Assembly: GCA_002353825.1 (NCBI GenBank)
Contig: DEKJ01000051.1
Coordinates: 13,480 to 77,479, forward strand
Origin: Prevotella sp. UBA2725
GTDB lineage: Bacteria > Bacteroidota > Bacteroidia > Bacteroidales > Bacteroidaceae
DNA: 64,000 nucleotides
Direction of reading: 5' to 3'
Shown here: positions 15,716 through 23,574 of the stretch, piece after piece
Layout of the letters: every line of letters begins with the position of its first letter
Position numbering within the stretch: position 1 is the first letter of the stretch
Program-made: the position numbers and the translations under genes
The notes under the pieces: generated by a model
The model's input: only the letters and a program-made list of their open reading frames with translations
Told to the model about the DNA's origin: nothing
Database searches by the model: none

Positions 15716-16254
15716 GTCGCTTTCCTTATATTATCATCCATCGTGTTTTTACTCTCCAAATCGAGCAGATATTTCTTTGCTTCAAGTCCTCCTGCATAAC
15801 CCGTGAGTTTGCCATTAGCACCCACGACACGGTGACAAGGAGCGAAGATGACGATGGGGTTACAGCCATCGGCATGTCCTACGGCTCTCACGGCCCGCTC
15901 GTTGCCCATCTCTTTAGCCATCCACGCATAAGTTCGTATCTCTCCATAAGGCACACGAAGCAGAGTCTTCCATACTTTTTTCTGGAAAGGAGTGCCGACG
16001 AACAACAACGGAAGGTCGAATGACTTTCGATGACCATGGAAATACTCGTCCAACTCGCTGGCAGCCTTGCGGGTAACAGCTGAAGACTCGACCTTCATCT
16101 TTGCTTTCAGTGCACGCTGCAGTCGCAGGTCTGTTCGGTTGTGCTGCTTTGAATTCAGCCAGTCGCATAAACACAACTGGTCACCGAACGAACCGAGAAT
16201 CAAGTCGCCGCAAGGCGAGTGATACGTTTCTGTGAAAATAATGGGATTTTCCAT
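15697..16254 (-). CDS. ogt: Methylated-DNA-protein-cysteine methyltransferase
   Basis: This 185-residue protein removes alkyl groups from O6-alkylguanine in DNA by transferring them to its own cysteine. The active-site motif PCHRV is present with the nucleophile at C140, preceded by VPYGEIRTYAWMA and RAVGHADGCNP, the DNA-binding part. It is a single-domain Ogt-type protein without the Ada regulatory domain. It lies 13 bases after alkA and overlaps the next gene, so it forms a DNA-alkylation repair unit with alkA. Confidence 0.92.
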   Translation of the reverse strand: MENPIIFTETYHSPCGDLILGSFGDQLCLCDWLNSKQHNRTDLRLQRALKAKMKVESSAVTRKAASELDEYFHGHRKSFDLPLLFVGTPFQKKVWKTLLRVPYGEIRTYAWMAKEMGNERAVRAVGHADGCNPIVIFAPCHRVVGANGKLTGYAGGLEAKKYLLDLESKNTMDDNIRKATWTVKE

Positions 16255-16267
16255 ATTGGGATCTTGT

Positions 16268-16891
16268 TTAGAGTATTACTTCGCCCTGTCCGCCGGCAAT
16301 CTTCCAGAGGTAGAGGCTGGCTACGGAGCCATAAGGAGCATAGCGTTTCCGATAACGCTCGAATCGCTCTTTCGTCATCTCCTTATGATGATACAACCAC
16401 TTCATGCCACGGATGATAGCGAGGTCTTTATAGCTCACAATGTTTGGTCGCTGCATGGAGAAGATCATCAGCATCTCTGCCGTCCAGGTGCCGACACCAT
16501 CGAGCTTGGAGAGTTCCGTACAGACCTCCTCATCAGTCATGCTGTAGAGCGAATCGATATTAAACTCGCCCGTTATGATTTTCCGTGCCGTCGACTTGAT
16601 GTATCCGGCTTTTTTGAACGTCATACCGTATTTCTGTAAGTCTTCCAAAGACATTGCATCGATGGCTTGTGGAGTGATAGCTCCGATACCCACATTCATG
16701 CGTTGCCAGATGGTCTCATGAGCTTTCGTGGAGATCTGCTGACCAATGATGGAGTGGACCAAGGCAGCATAGAGATCGGGGATGACACGGCGGTAGATAT
16801 GTCCGGTCTGCTCGATGACAGCCCCAAGTCGCTTGTCGCGCGACTTGAGATAGTCAACCTCTTTCTGTCCGTAGATGAAATAGTCTGACAT
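16268..16891 (-). CDS. alkA: DNA-3-methyladenine glycosylase (AlkA-type)
   Basis: This 207-residue HhH-GPD protein excises alkylated bases such as 3-methyladenine. The helix-hairpin-helix LDGVGTWTA is at residues 130-138 and the catalytic aspartate is D156 in SYKDLAIIRG. It is shorter than E. coli AlkA because it lacks the N-terminal TBP-like domain, as many bacterial members do. It lies 35 bases after the ABM monooxygenase gene and just upstream of ogt; the gene order suggests one repair operon, probably co-transcribed from the GntR promoter region or an internal one. Confidence 0.88.
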   Translation of the reverse strand: MSDYFIYGQKEVDYLKSRDKRLGAVIEQTGHIYRRVIPDLYAALVHSIIGQQISTKAHETIWQRMNVGIGAITPQAIDAMSLEDLQKYGMTFKKAGYIKSTARKIITGEFNIDSLYSMTDEEVCTELSKLDGVGTWTAEMLMIFSMQRPNIVSYKDLAIIRGMKWLYHHKEMTKERFERYRKRYAPYGSVASLYLWKIAGGQGEVIL

Positions 16892-16926
16892 TATTCAAGA
16901 GTTACATTATTTGAGAGTTACATTGT

Positions 16927-17271
16927 TTACTTGAAGAACTCGTTGGAGTCAGCAGGAGCCTCATCACGGTCTGTCATCGTGTAGCAGCGCGTCGGGGTGA
17001 CGACAGTGAGGGTGAATGCCTCAAAGTCGTTCTGACGTCCATGCTTCTGAGCCATACGATGAGCCATGTTGTTTCGCCAGGCTTTGATGCTCTCCTCGTC
17101 TTTCCACATGCTCTTGCTGAGGAGCTTGTTGGGGTTGGCGATACTCTTGAAACGCTCGGCACCAAGAAAACCATCGGCCTTTGCCAACTCGTTCTTCAAC
17201 TCGGCAGCTTTCTGCAGATAGTCAGCAGCCATACCCTCCTTCATTGTGATTTCAAACAATACGATTACCAT
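16927..17271 (-). CDS. ABM-domain (antibiotic biosynthesis monooxygenase-like) protein
   Basis: This 114-residue protein has the ferredoxin-like ABM fold pattern: a first strand VIVLFEITMKEG, then AAELKNELAKADGFLGAERF and WKDEESIKAWRNNMAHRMAQ. The family includes quinone monooxygenases and many stress-related proteins of unknown reaction. It lies between an MFS exporter and alkA in a close run of genes with gaps of 25 and 35 bases, so a role in handling reactive or toxic compounds is plausible but inferred. Confidence 0.75.
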   Translation of the reverse strand: MVIVLFEITMKEGMAADYLQKAAELKNELAKADGFLGAERFKSIANPNKLLSKSMWKDEESIKAWRNNMAHRMAQKHGRQNDFEAFTLTVVTPTRCYTMTDRDEAPADSNEFFK

Positions 17272-17296
17272 AATATGAATGTTTAATGATAAATTA

Positions 17297-18517
17297 CTAA
17301 TTCTGTTTCATCTTTGGCAGGAATACTGCGATGATGCCGATGAGTGGCAGCAGCGTACTGATCTCGAAGACGAACTGGATGCTCGTAGCATCAGCCACCC
17401 AGCCGAAGAGGGCACTGCCAAGACCAGCTACGCCAAAAGAGAGTCCATAGAACAATCCGGCCACAATACCTGTATGTCTCGGCATCAAATCGGTGGCATA
17501 CACCAAAATGGCAGAGAAGGCCGAGGCGATGATGAGACCAATGAGGATGGATAGTACGATGACCATCCACAGTTGGGGGACATAAGGCAGCATGATTGTG
17601 AAAGGAGCAGCCCCGAAGATGGAGAACCAGATGACGTATTTACGGCCGTATTTGTCGCCTAACATTCCTCCGACGATTGTACCTACTGCTTCCGCTGCCA
17701 GGAAGACGAACAGACAGATCTGGGCACTGGCCACCGAGAGGCCGAACTTATCAATCAGGAAGAACGTATAATAGCTCGTCATGCTCGAAGTATAGAAGTT
17801 CTTCGAGAACATGAGGATAAAGAGCACGGTCACAAAGAAAAGAATCTTCCCTTTGCTATAGGGCACGGCCGTGGTCCAATGCACCTCATTCGCGCTCCGA
17901 TACGTCTTCAAGGCATTGACATGCCATTTTCCAATATAATAAAGGAGTACGGCAGCTAACAGGGCAAACACTCCGAACCAGCGGACGGCCGGAAGGCCGT
18001 GAGGCAAAATGATGATGGCAGCCAACAAGGGACCAATGGCATAGCCCCCGTTGCCACCTACCTGAAAGATACTCTGTGCCAAACCTTTCTTGCCTCCGGA
18101 GGCTATCTGCGAAACTTGTGAGGCTTGCGGATGGAAGATCGATGAACCACAGCCGAAGAGAGCAATGGCTATTAGTATCTCTGGAAACGTCTTCGCGACA
18201 GAGAGCAGGAAAATACCTGTCAGCGTGAACAACATGCCCACGGACAACTGCCAGGAATGATGATGCTTGTCGGCATACATTCCCACGAGAGGCTGAATAA
18301 TGGACGAAGTAATCTGCAGGTCGAGCGTGATAAGGCCGATCTGGGCAAATGTCAGATTAAACTCCGACTTCAGCATCGGGTAGATGCTCGGCAACATCGA
18401 CTGGATGGTGTCGTTGAGTAAGTGACACAGGCAGGCAATGAACAAGACATTGTAGGCCGTATGACCTGCTGCCTTCGAAATCTGCTGTTTGTCTAATGCT
18501 ATTGATATTGCTTTCAT
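17297..18517 (-). CDS. MFS transporter, Fsr-like
   Basis: This 406-residue membrane protein has about 12 hydrophobic segments and the MFS motif GGMLGDKYGRK (around residue 265). It resembles the fosmidomycin-resistance (Fsr) exporter group, for example GLIAL.. at the start of helix pairs and GIVAGLFYGLSFG near the C terminus. The exported compound is unknown. It starts 22 bases after the FadR-type regulator gene, so it is very likely the regulator's target and they are transcribed together. Confidence 0.82.
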   Translation of the reverse strand: MKAISIALDKQQISKAAGHTAYNVLFIACLCHLLNDTIQSMLPSIYPMLKSEFNLTFAQIGLITLDLQITSSIIQPLVGMYADKHHHSWQLSVGMLFTLTGIFLLSVAKTFPEILIAIALFGCGSSIFHPQASQVSQIASGGKKGLAQSIFQVGGNGGYAIGPLLAAIIILPHGLPAVRWFGVFALLAAVLLYYIGKWHVNALKTYRSANEVHWTTAVPYSKGKILFFVTVLFILMFSKNFYTSSMTSYYTFFLIDKFGLSVASAQICLFVFLAAEAVGTIVGGMLGDKYGRKYVIWFSIFGAAPFTIMLPYVPQLWMVIVLSILIGLIIASAFSAILVYATDLMPRHTGIVAGLFYGLSFGVAGLGSALFGWVADATSIQFVFEISTLLPLIGIIAVFLPKMKQN

Positions 18518-18539
18518 ATTTTCTTTGTACTAAACGATT

Positions 18540-19214
18540 CTATTCCGTCCAAACAGCATGAAGGAGCACATCCATAGCCGTGCGTGTCTCTTCCTTATTT
18601 CCGTTTTCGATAGCTTCGTACAAATCCTCATGCTTCTGCTGAGAATCTCTCATACGAGAAGTATCATCATAGAGAGGACCGAAGAAGCGGGGCCAAGATG
18701 CGGCCAAGGTCTTATACAATGTAGAGATGAGTTCATTATGGGTTGCAGAAGCCACGGCCAAATGAAATCTTGCGTCCGCCTCAAGACAGTCGTCCAAACG
18801 ATTCTCTTCTGCCGCTGCTTTCCGCTCATCAAGCATCAGCCGCATAGTCTTTAGGTCTTCATCCGTCCTCCGTTCTGCAGCAAGCATGACGATAGAACTC
18901 TCCAGGATATTCCGTACCTCGCGAAAGTCTTTGATCTTTGCCTGTTCAAGACGCTGCTCCCAAGGTACGGCTGGACCCAGCGTATTGGCCACGAAGGTGC
19001 CGCGTCCTTGCTGGACATCGAGCAGACCACGATTGACGAGCATCTTTACTGCCTCGCGAATCGTGGAGCGCCCTACCCCGAACATCTGCATCAGTTCGGG
19101 CTCAATGGGGAGCTTCTCTCCCCTTTTCATCTTTCCTTTTTCTATCTGTGTCTGAATCTGGTCAGCGACCTCATCAGCCAAGGATCTCTTCTGTATTGTC
19201 TTTACCTTTCTCAT
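18540..19214 (-). CDS. GntR-family regulator, FadR subfamily (FCD)
   Basis: The start at 19,214 (MRKVKTIQKRS) is chosen because the N-terminal winged helix begins there; the eight codons upstream look like leader. The 224-residue protein has the GntR DNA-binding domain (GEKLPIEPELMQMFGVGRSTIREAVKML; core FGVGRSTIREA) and an all-helical FCD ligand-binding domain. Such proteins repress by binding palindromes and release them on binding a small carboxylate or sugar acid. Two matching palindromes flank its promoter. It heads the operon with the MFS exporter. Confidence 0.85.
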   Translation of the reverse strand: MRKVKTIQKRSLADEVADQIQTQIEKGKMKRGEKLPIEPELMQMFGVGRSTIREAVKMLVNRGLLDVQQGRGTFVANTLGPAVPWEQRLEQAKIKDFREVRNILESSIVMLAAERRTDEDLKTMRLMLDERKAAAEENRLDDCLEADARFHLAVASATHNELISTLYKTLAASWPRFFGPLYDDTSRMRDSQQKHEDLYEAIENGNKEETRTAMDVLLHAVWTE

Positions 19215-19230
19215 GTCGTGCGTAAATAAA

Positions 19231-19300
19231 CATATCATCTGATGAATTACGACGGCAAAGGTAAAGCTTTTGTTTTATACGTAATTCATCTGATGATATG
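19231..19300 (-). promoter_or_regulatory. Paired GntR operators around the promoter
   Basis: A 21-bp element reading CATATCATCTGATGAATTAC plus one base (19,231-19,251) is repeated in inverted orientation at 19,280-19,300 with one mismatch. Each contains the near-palindrome TCATCTGATGA. The -7 box TACCTTTG on the minus strand (19,263-19,256) lies between the two sites. The first site covers the transcription start and the second the -33 region, so binding of the adjacent FadR-type protein would shut the promoter. The centres are 51 bp apart, about five helical turns. Confidence 0.75.
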
Positions 19301-19524
19301 ATTTAATAATAATTAATACAGAAGAGCAAACGCAACATATAATGCGCTGAGCCGGATGTATCACAGAGATACAAAACTATCTATTTCAGAGACTCCTAAA
19401 GATTATCGGGAGATGATGAATGGCAAAGTACATTCGGGAGAATAATCGGTAAATATAGGAAGAACGTTTGGTTGTCTCAGAATATGTTCCTAATTTTACC
19501 GCCGAAAATAATGGATGTATAGTT
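19301..19524. other. Leader region of the AraC gene
   Basis: This gap separates the GntR operators from the AraC fusion gene. It has a 29-codon frame on the plus strand (19,356-19,445, MYHRDTKLSISETPKDYRE) that ends shortly before the next gene. Its composition is protein-like but I recognise nothing and see no ribosome-binding site. It may be a remnant or a small leader peptide. Confidence 0.25.
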
Positions 19525-20778
19525 ATGGAACAGGAGAAAGAACTGAAAAACTACGCCATGGGCGAGAATCCGAAGAGTGGGCTGGAGCTGCGATTGCAGT
19601 TCATGCCCCGCTTCTTCCTTGTCCATCCTCACGGACCTATGGTCAGTCATACGCACGACTACTATCAGATCATCTGGTTTCAGAGTGGGCATGGCGTCCA
19701 TCGTGTAGATTTCAAGGATTATCCGGTGACGGATAACACCTTGTTCTTTCTCTCTCCTGGCCAGGTGCATTCCTTCGACGAGAAGACGGATTATCGGGGT
19801 GTTATCATCCAGTTTAATGCCTCTTTCATGGCTGATGAGCGTTCAAACGAGAACGTGTTCATGAAATATAACCTCTTCAATGCTTTTGATGCTTCGCCCT
19901 ATCGGCGGATTACCTCGGAGGAGGCGCAAAGGTTAGAGGCGATCGTCAACGAGATGAACCGTGAATATTCTCTCGTTGGAGCTTTCGCTCATCGCGATTA
20001 CATGCAGTACCTTTTAAGGATCTTCCTGATCCGTGTGCAGCGTGCTGGAGAGTGCGGCCAAACGGGACAACTCTATATTACAAGTCAGGCCAACCGAGTC
20101 TTCATTCGCTTTCGTCAGCTTGTGGAGACACATTTCCGAACGATGCACACGGTGGCGGAATATGCTGATATTCTGTGTATCTCTCCGCGTGCCTTGTCTG
20201 AATATGTCAGGCAGAGCTCAACGCTGACACCATTGAAGATCATCAACAACCGCATCGCGCTCGAAGCGAAACGTCTCCTCAAATATTCTGATATGAAAGT
20301 GAAGGAGATTTGTGCGGAGCTCGGTTTTGAGGACACATCCAACTTTGCCAAGTTCTTCCGACGTGAGACGGGCATGATGCCCACTGATTTCAAGAACTCT
20401 AAACAAATAGAAAATACATATCAAGAAATGAGAAAGATTGCTATTCCAACAAGTGAAGGATGCCTTTGGCCGCATTTCGGCAAGGCTCCTCAGGTGACTT
20501 TCGTCACCGTAGAAAATAACCATGTGACAAACAAAGAAGTGCTTGACGCTCCCGAGCATGCTCATGGTGCAATGGTCCGCTTCATTCAAGAGCATGGTGC
20601 TACAGAGGTACTCTGCGGTGGTCTCGGCGTAGGAGCCGTCAACATGCTCAAGACGGTAGGTATCGAGTTGCATGCCGGTGCTCCAGCCATTGCCATCGAT
20701 GATGTCGTCAAGCAGTATCTCGACGGCACCATAGAATATGGTGACAGCAGTTGCCACCATGATGCCTGCGAGAAGTAA
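19525..20778 (+). CDS. AraC-type regulator fused to a NifX-like domain
   Basis: I use the ATG at 19,525 (MEQEKELKNY) rather than an upstream TTG. The 417-residue protein has an N-terminal cupin ligand domain (HTHDYYQIIWF, LSPGQVHSF), a C-terminal AraC HTH region (about residues 195-290, with YADILCISPRALSEYVRQ and ICAELGFEDTSNFAKFFRRETG), and then about 116 residues from 20,428 that match the dinitrogenase Fe-Mo cofactor family (NifX/NafY-like: IAIPTSEG, LWPHFGKAP, GGLGVGAVNML). It ends in CHHDAC. The frame is continuous. The extra domain may sense a metal cofactor or is a former separate gene; both are inference. Downstream is a BASS-family transporter. Confidence 0.85.
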   Translation: MEQEKELKNYAMGENPKSGLELRLQFMPRFFLVHPHGPMVSHTHDYYQIIWFQSGHGVHRVDFKDYPVTDNTLFFLSPGQVHSFDEKTDYRGVIIQFNASFMADERSNENVFMKYNLFNAFDASPYRRITSEEAQRLEAIVNEMNREYSLVGAFAHRDYMQYLLRIFLIRVQRAGECGQTGQLYITSQANRVFIRFRQLVETHFRTMHTVAEYADILCISPRALSEYVRQSSTLTPLKIINNRIALEAKRLLKYSDMKVKEICAELGFEDTSNFAKFFRRETGMMPTDFKNSKQIENTYQEMRKIAIPTSEGCLWPHFGKAPQVTFVTVENNHVTNKEVLDAPEHAHGAMVRFIQEHGATEVLCGGLGVGAVNMLKTVGIELHAGAPAIAIDDVVKQYLDGTIEYGDSSCHHDACEK

Positions 20779-20780
20779 TG

Positions 20781-20933
20781 CTAAGCTGCCGCCAACGTCT
20801 CGAAGAAGAAACGCACCCATTTCTCATAAGTTCCGGAAATCTCAACTGATGCCATACCAGAGAAATACCGGAACTGCTGCAGGTGCAAGACCCGCGAGAG
20901 GTTGACGGTGGCTGCCCCATGCGTCCAGTAATC
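20781..20933 (-). pseudogene. Short degraded coding remnant
   Basis: Fifty sense codons without a start (DYWTHGAATVNLSRVLHLQQ onward, ending EKWVRFFFETLAAA) run antisense behind the AraC gene. The spacing of aromatic residues and KWVRFFFE resembles the end of a Fic-domain protein, but this is a weak similarity from memory. The reading frame is broken upstream. Nothing else in the 390-base gap to 21,171 looks coding apart from a small ATCCGC/GCGGAT hairpin at 20,941-20,955. Confidence 0.25.
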
Positions 20934-21115
20934 TTATAGTATCCGCTTCGCGGATCAGTGTATCTTTTCATATTTATTCCTTTTGCACATAACGAAACAA
21001 TTTCCATGCCAAAATAAGGCTCGGAAGTTAATGATGACTATATGAGATGTTTATAAAAATATGGGGGAATAGAAAGAAAATTGCGTTTTTGTTAATATAT
21101 ATAGCTAAATAGTTG

Positions 21116-21123
21116 TAACTTTG
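21116..21123 (+). promoter_or_regulatory. -7 box of the BASS transporter promoter
   Basis: TAACTTTG matches the Bacteroidota -7 consensus and lies 48 bases before the ATG at 21,172. No well-spaced TTG is found upstream, so the -33 element is weak. Confidence 0.5.
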
Positions 21124-21171
21124 CACCAATTTACAATAAAAGGTAATAGATTGTTATAATTCAGAAGCGCT

Positions 21172-22242
21172 ATGGTAAAAGCTTTAGTATCGTTTTCAGG
21201 ATGGCTCGCCAAGCATGCAACCGTCTTTGTTATTGGTATTGCATTGTTCACTTTCTTCTTTCCTCACATCTTCGACTGGGTGCGTGGCAACATTCAGACG
21301 GTCATTCTGGGAATCATCATGCTAACGATGGGTCTGACCCTTACCACTGACGACTTCCGCATCCTCGCGCGTCGTCCTTGGGATATCTTCATCGGTGCCT
21401 GTGCTCAGTTTATCATCATGCCGGGCGTAGCCTTTACGCTTGTTCATGTCTTCCATCTTGAGCCAGCCCTTGCCTTGGGCATTTTGCTCGTGGGCTGTTG
21501 CCCTGGTGGCGTATCAAGCAATGTCATGTCTTATCTGTGTCATGGCGATGTTGCCTTCTCCGTGGGTATGTCGTGTGCCTCTACGCTCGTTGCTCCGGTG
21601 ATGACTCCATTGCTGATGCAGTTTCTCGGTGGACAGATCATCCATATCGATACAGTGGGCATGTTCACGAACATCATCATCGTCACTATCATCCCCGTTG
21701 CTTTTGGCTGCTTCTTGAACTATACGTTCAGCAAACGCAGTTTCTTCCCCACCCTTCAAGGCTTGATGCCCGGTACGAGTGTGGTATGCCTCGCTATCAT
21801 TGTCGGCGGAGTGATCTCTACGGTTCACGATGATCTCGTGGCTCGTGGCTTCATCCTGTTCATCTGGACCTTTGCCGTTGTGTTCTGCCACAACTCTTTG
21901 GGCTATCTCCTCGGCTGGTTCGCCGGTCGTCTTGCAGGATTCAATGTTGCCAAGAAACGCACGATCTCCATTGAGGTAGGTATGCAGAATGCAGGTCTCG
22001 CAACGGTTTTGGCTTCCAACTTCTTTGCCTCCCAGCCTTTGGCAGTACTGCCTTGCGCCATCAGTTGCGCCTGGCACAGTATCTCCGGAACGATCCTTGC
22101 CGGTCTCTATCTGCGTTGGGATCTCCGTCATTCGGAGGCTGCAACGGCTAAAAGCGATCCTGAGGCTGCAACAGCTCAAAACGATCCGGAACCAGTCGTG
22201 GCAACAGAGCCCGTGGTAGTTGAAGATCAATCAAAGATGTAA
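21172..22242 (+). CDS. Bile acid:sodium symporter (BASS) family transporter
   Basis: This 356-residue protein has about ten membrane segments and the BASS family signature GCCPGGVSSNVMSYLCHGDVAFS around residues 108-130 (core CCPGGVSSN), together with EVGMQNAGLATVLA. Bacterial members move bile acids, pantothenate, 2-keto acids or other organic anions with sodium; the substrate is not readable here. The C-terminal tail after about residue 320 has a duplicated acidic repeat (EAATAKSDP, EAATAQNDP) that is unlike the rest. A perfect terminator follows. It may be a target of the AraC fusion regulator directly upstream. Confidence 0.85.
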   Translation: MVKALVSFSGWLAKHATVFVIGIALFTFFFPHIFDWVRGNIQTVILGIIMLTMGLTLTTDDFRILARRPWDIFIGACAQFIIMPGVAFTLVHVFHLEPALALGILLVGCCPGGVSSNVMSYLCHGDVAFSVGMSCASTLVAPVMTPLLMQFLGGQIIHIDTVGMFTNIIIVTIIPVAFGCFLNYTFSKRSFFPTLQGLMPGTSVVCLAIIVGGVISTVHDDLVARGFILFIWTFAVVFCHNSLGYLLGWFAGRLAGFNVAKKRTISIEVGMQNAGLATVLASNFFASQPLAVLPCAISCAWHSISGTILAGLYLRWDLRHSEAATAKSDPEAATAQNDPEPVVATEPVVVEDQSKM

Positions 22243-22281
22243 GTAAGAGAATCTAAGCTGTCAGTTTAAGAATACTTTTCT

Positions 22282-22322
22282 GAATGAGAGTGCGTTGTTT
22301 GCGTACTCTCATTCTTTTTTTT
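22282..22322 (+). terminator. Rho-independent terminator after BASS gene
   Basis: GAATGAGAGT (22,282-22,291) pairs perfectly with ACTCTCATTC (22,305-22,314), followed by eight Ts. This ends the transporter transcript and separates it from the sigma-factor operon. Confidence 0.85.
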
Positions 22323-22412
22323 ACCTTTGCAATTGATTTTTCACGGTTCTTCATTTTTTAACAATTCAAAGGTTAACATTTCGAATGTGTTGAGTGTATT
22401 AATATAAAAACG

Positions 22413-22892
22413 ATGGACAAACGGCAGGTAGAACATCTTTTCCGACAGTGCTACAAAAGCATGTACGCCACGGCCTACGGCTTGCTCTACGACGAGCAGG
22501 AAGCGAAGGATGTGGTGAGTAGCATCTTTGTCGATCTGTTAGGTAAGGACCTCCTGCTTAAGGACGAGACGTGTGAACAGTACCTATTAACAGTCACACG
22601 TCATCGTTGCTTGAACATCATTCGCGGCAAGAGCAACCGGCAGCGGATAGCCCGTCTATATGCCATGGATTTTCGGGAAAAAGAAGACAATATGGAGGAC
22701 GAGAAGCTTAATCTGTTATCCGATTTTGCCAGGACTCATCTGACCAAAGAGGAACAAACTATTTTCTCACTCCGTTTCATAGATGGCTTGCCGTATAAGG
22801 ATATTTGTTCAAAGCTTGACATCAGTCGCATTGCTGTGTGGAAACACATCAGGCACATCGTGGATATATTAAAATCTCAATTCGCCGTATGA
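22413..22892 (+). CDS. ECF-type RNA polymerase sigma factor
   Basis: This 159-residue protein is a short sigma-70 family factor of the extracytoplasmic type: region 2 near the N terminus (LFRQCYKSMYATAYGLLYDEQEAKDVVSSIFV; core DEQEAKDVV) and region 4 at the C terminus (LPYKDICSKLDISRIAVWKHI). It overlaps the next gene by ATGA, so it is coupled to its anti-sigma factor. A -7 box TACCTTTG at 22,322-22,329 lies about 85 bases upstream. The unit resembles FecI/FecR/FecA-type signalling from an outer-membrane receptor. Confidence 0.85.
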   Translation: MDKRQVEHLFRQCYKSMYATAYGLLYDEQEAKDVVSSIFVDLLGKDLLLKDETCEQYLLTVTRHRCLNIIRGKSNRQRIARLYAMDFREKEDNMEDEKLNLLSDFARTHLTKEEQTIFSLRFIDGLPYKDICSKLDISRIAVWKHIRHIVDILKSQFAV

Positions 22893-23548
22893 AAGAGGAC
22901 ATACTAAACACATTCCTTGATGCACAGGAACACCCTGAGAACTATTCGGAAGAAGAACTGAAGGAGATCATGCAGGAGGGTAAACCGCTTGCAGACCTAA
23001 AGCATGCCATCATGGAGGAGAAAGCGAAGAAGCAGAATATCGATGTCAACGCAGAATGGGATGCGTTCTCAAAGGCTTATCTACAGTCTTCCGCTACTCA
23101 TTCAGCCCGTACAGTATCTCTGCGATGGCTTCGCATAGTAGCTATGTTTGTCGGCGTTATCTTCCTTGCAGGGGCAGCGTTTGCTGCTATTGTCAGTTTT
23201 GGAGTCATCAAGAATCCATTTAAGAATGAAGTTGCCGTTACTGATACGGTCCAATCTAAGAAACCAATGGCTACTACAACAAACAAGACAATAGCCGTAA
23301 AAGATACCATCCAGAAGAAGCAGGAGCCAATGGTTAAAACTTTTGACGATGTAAACCTTGAGATGATACTTACAGAGATGGGTAAATATTATGGCGCGAG
23401 GGTTTCTTTCAAGAATGAAGGAGCCAAGAACATCCGTCTCTACTTTGAATGGGACCAGCAGAAGAGTCTTGATGATAACATCACGATGCTCAATAGTTTT
23501 CAGCAGATAACGATTAGTCGGGACAACAATACGATTGTCGTAGAATAA
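22889..23548 (+). CDS. Membrane anti-sigma factor (FecR/DUF4974-like)
   Basis: The start at 22,889 is set by the ATGA overlap with the sigma gene. The 219-residue protein has a cytoplasmic N-terminal part of about 80 residues, one transmembrane helix (IVAMFVGVIFLAGAAFAAIV), and a periplasmic C-terminal domain (FDDVNLEMILTEMGKYYGARVSF and following; core LEMILTEMGKYYG) of the DUF4974 type. In the family this domain contacts a TonB-dependent receptor and passes the signal to the sigma factor. The central FecR domain seems reduced or absent, which makes this a short version. Confidence 0.75.
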   Translation: MKEDILNTFLDAQEHPENYSEEELKEIMQEGKPLADLKHAIMEEKAKKQNIDVNAEWDAFSKAYLQSSATHSARTVSLRWLRIVAMFVGVIFLAGAAFAAIVSFGVIKNPFKNEVAVTDTVQSKKPMATTTNKTIAVKDTIQKKQEPMVKTFDDVNLEMILTEMGKYYGARVSFKNEGAKNIRLYFEWDQQKSLDDNITMLNSFQQITISRDNNTIVVE

Positions 23549-23574
23549 TCGTTAGAGAACCATGAGTAATCAAG

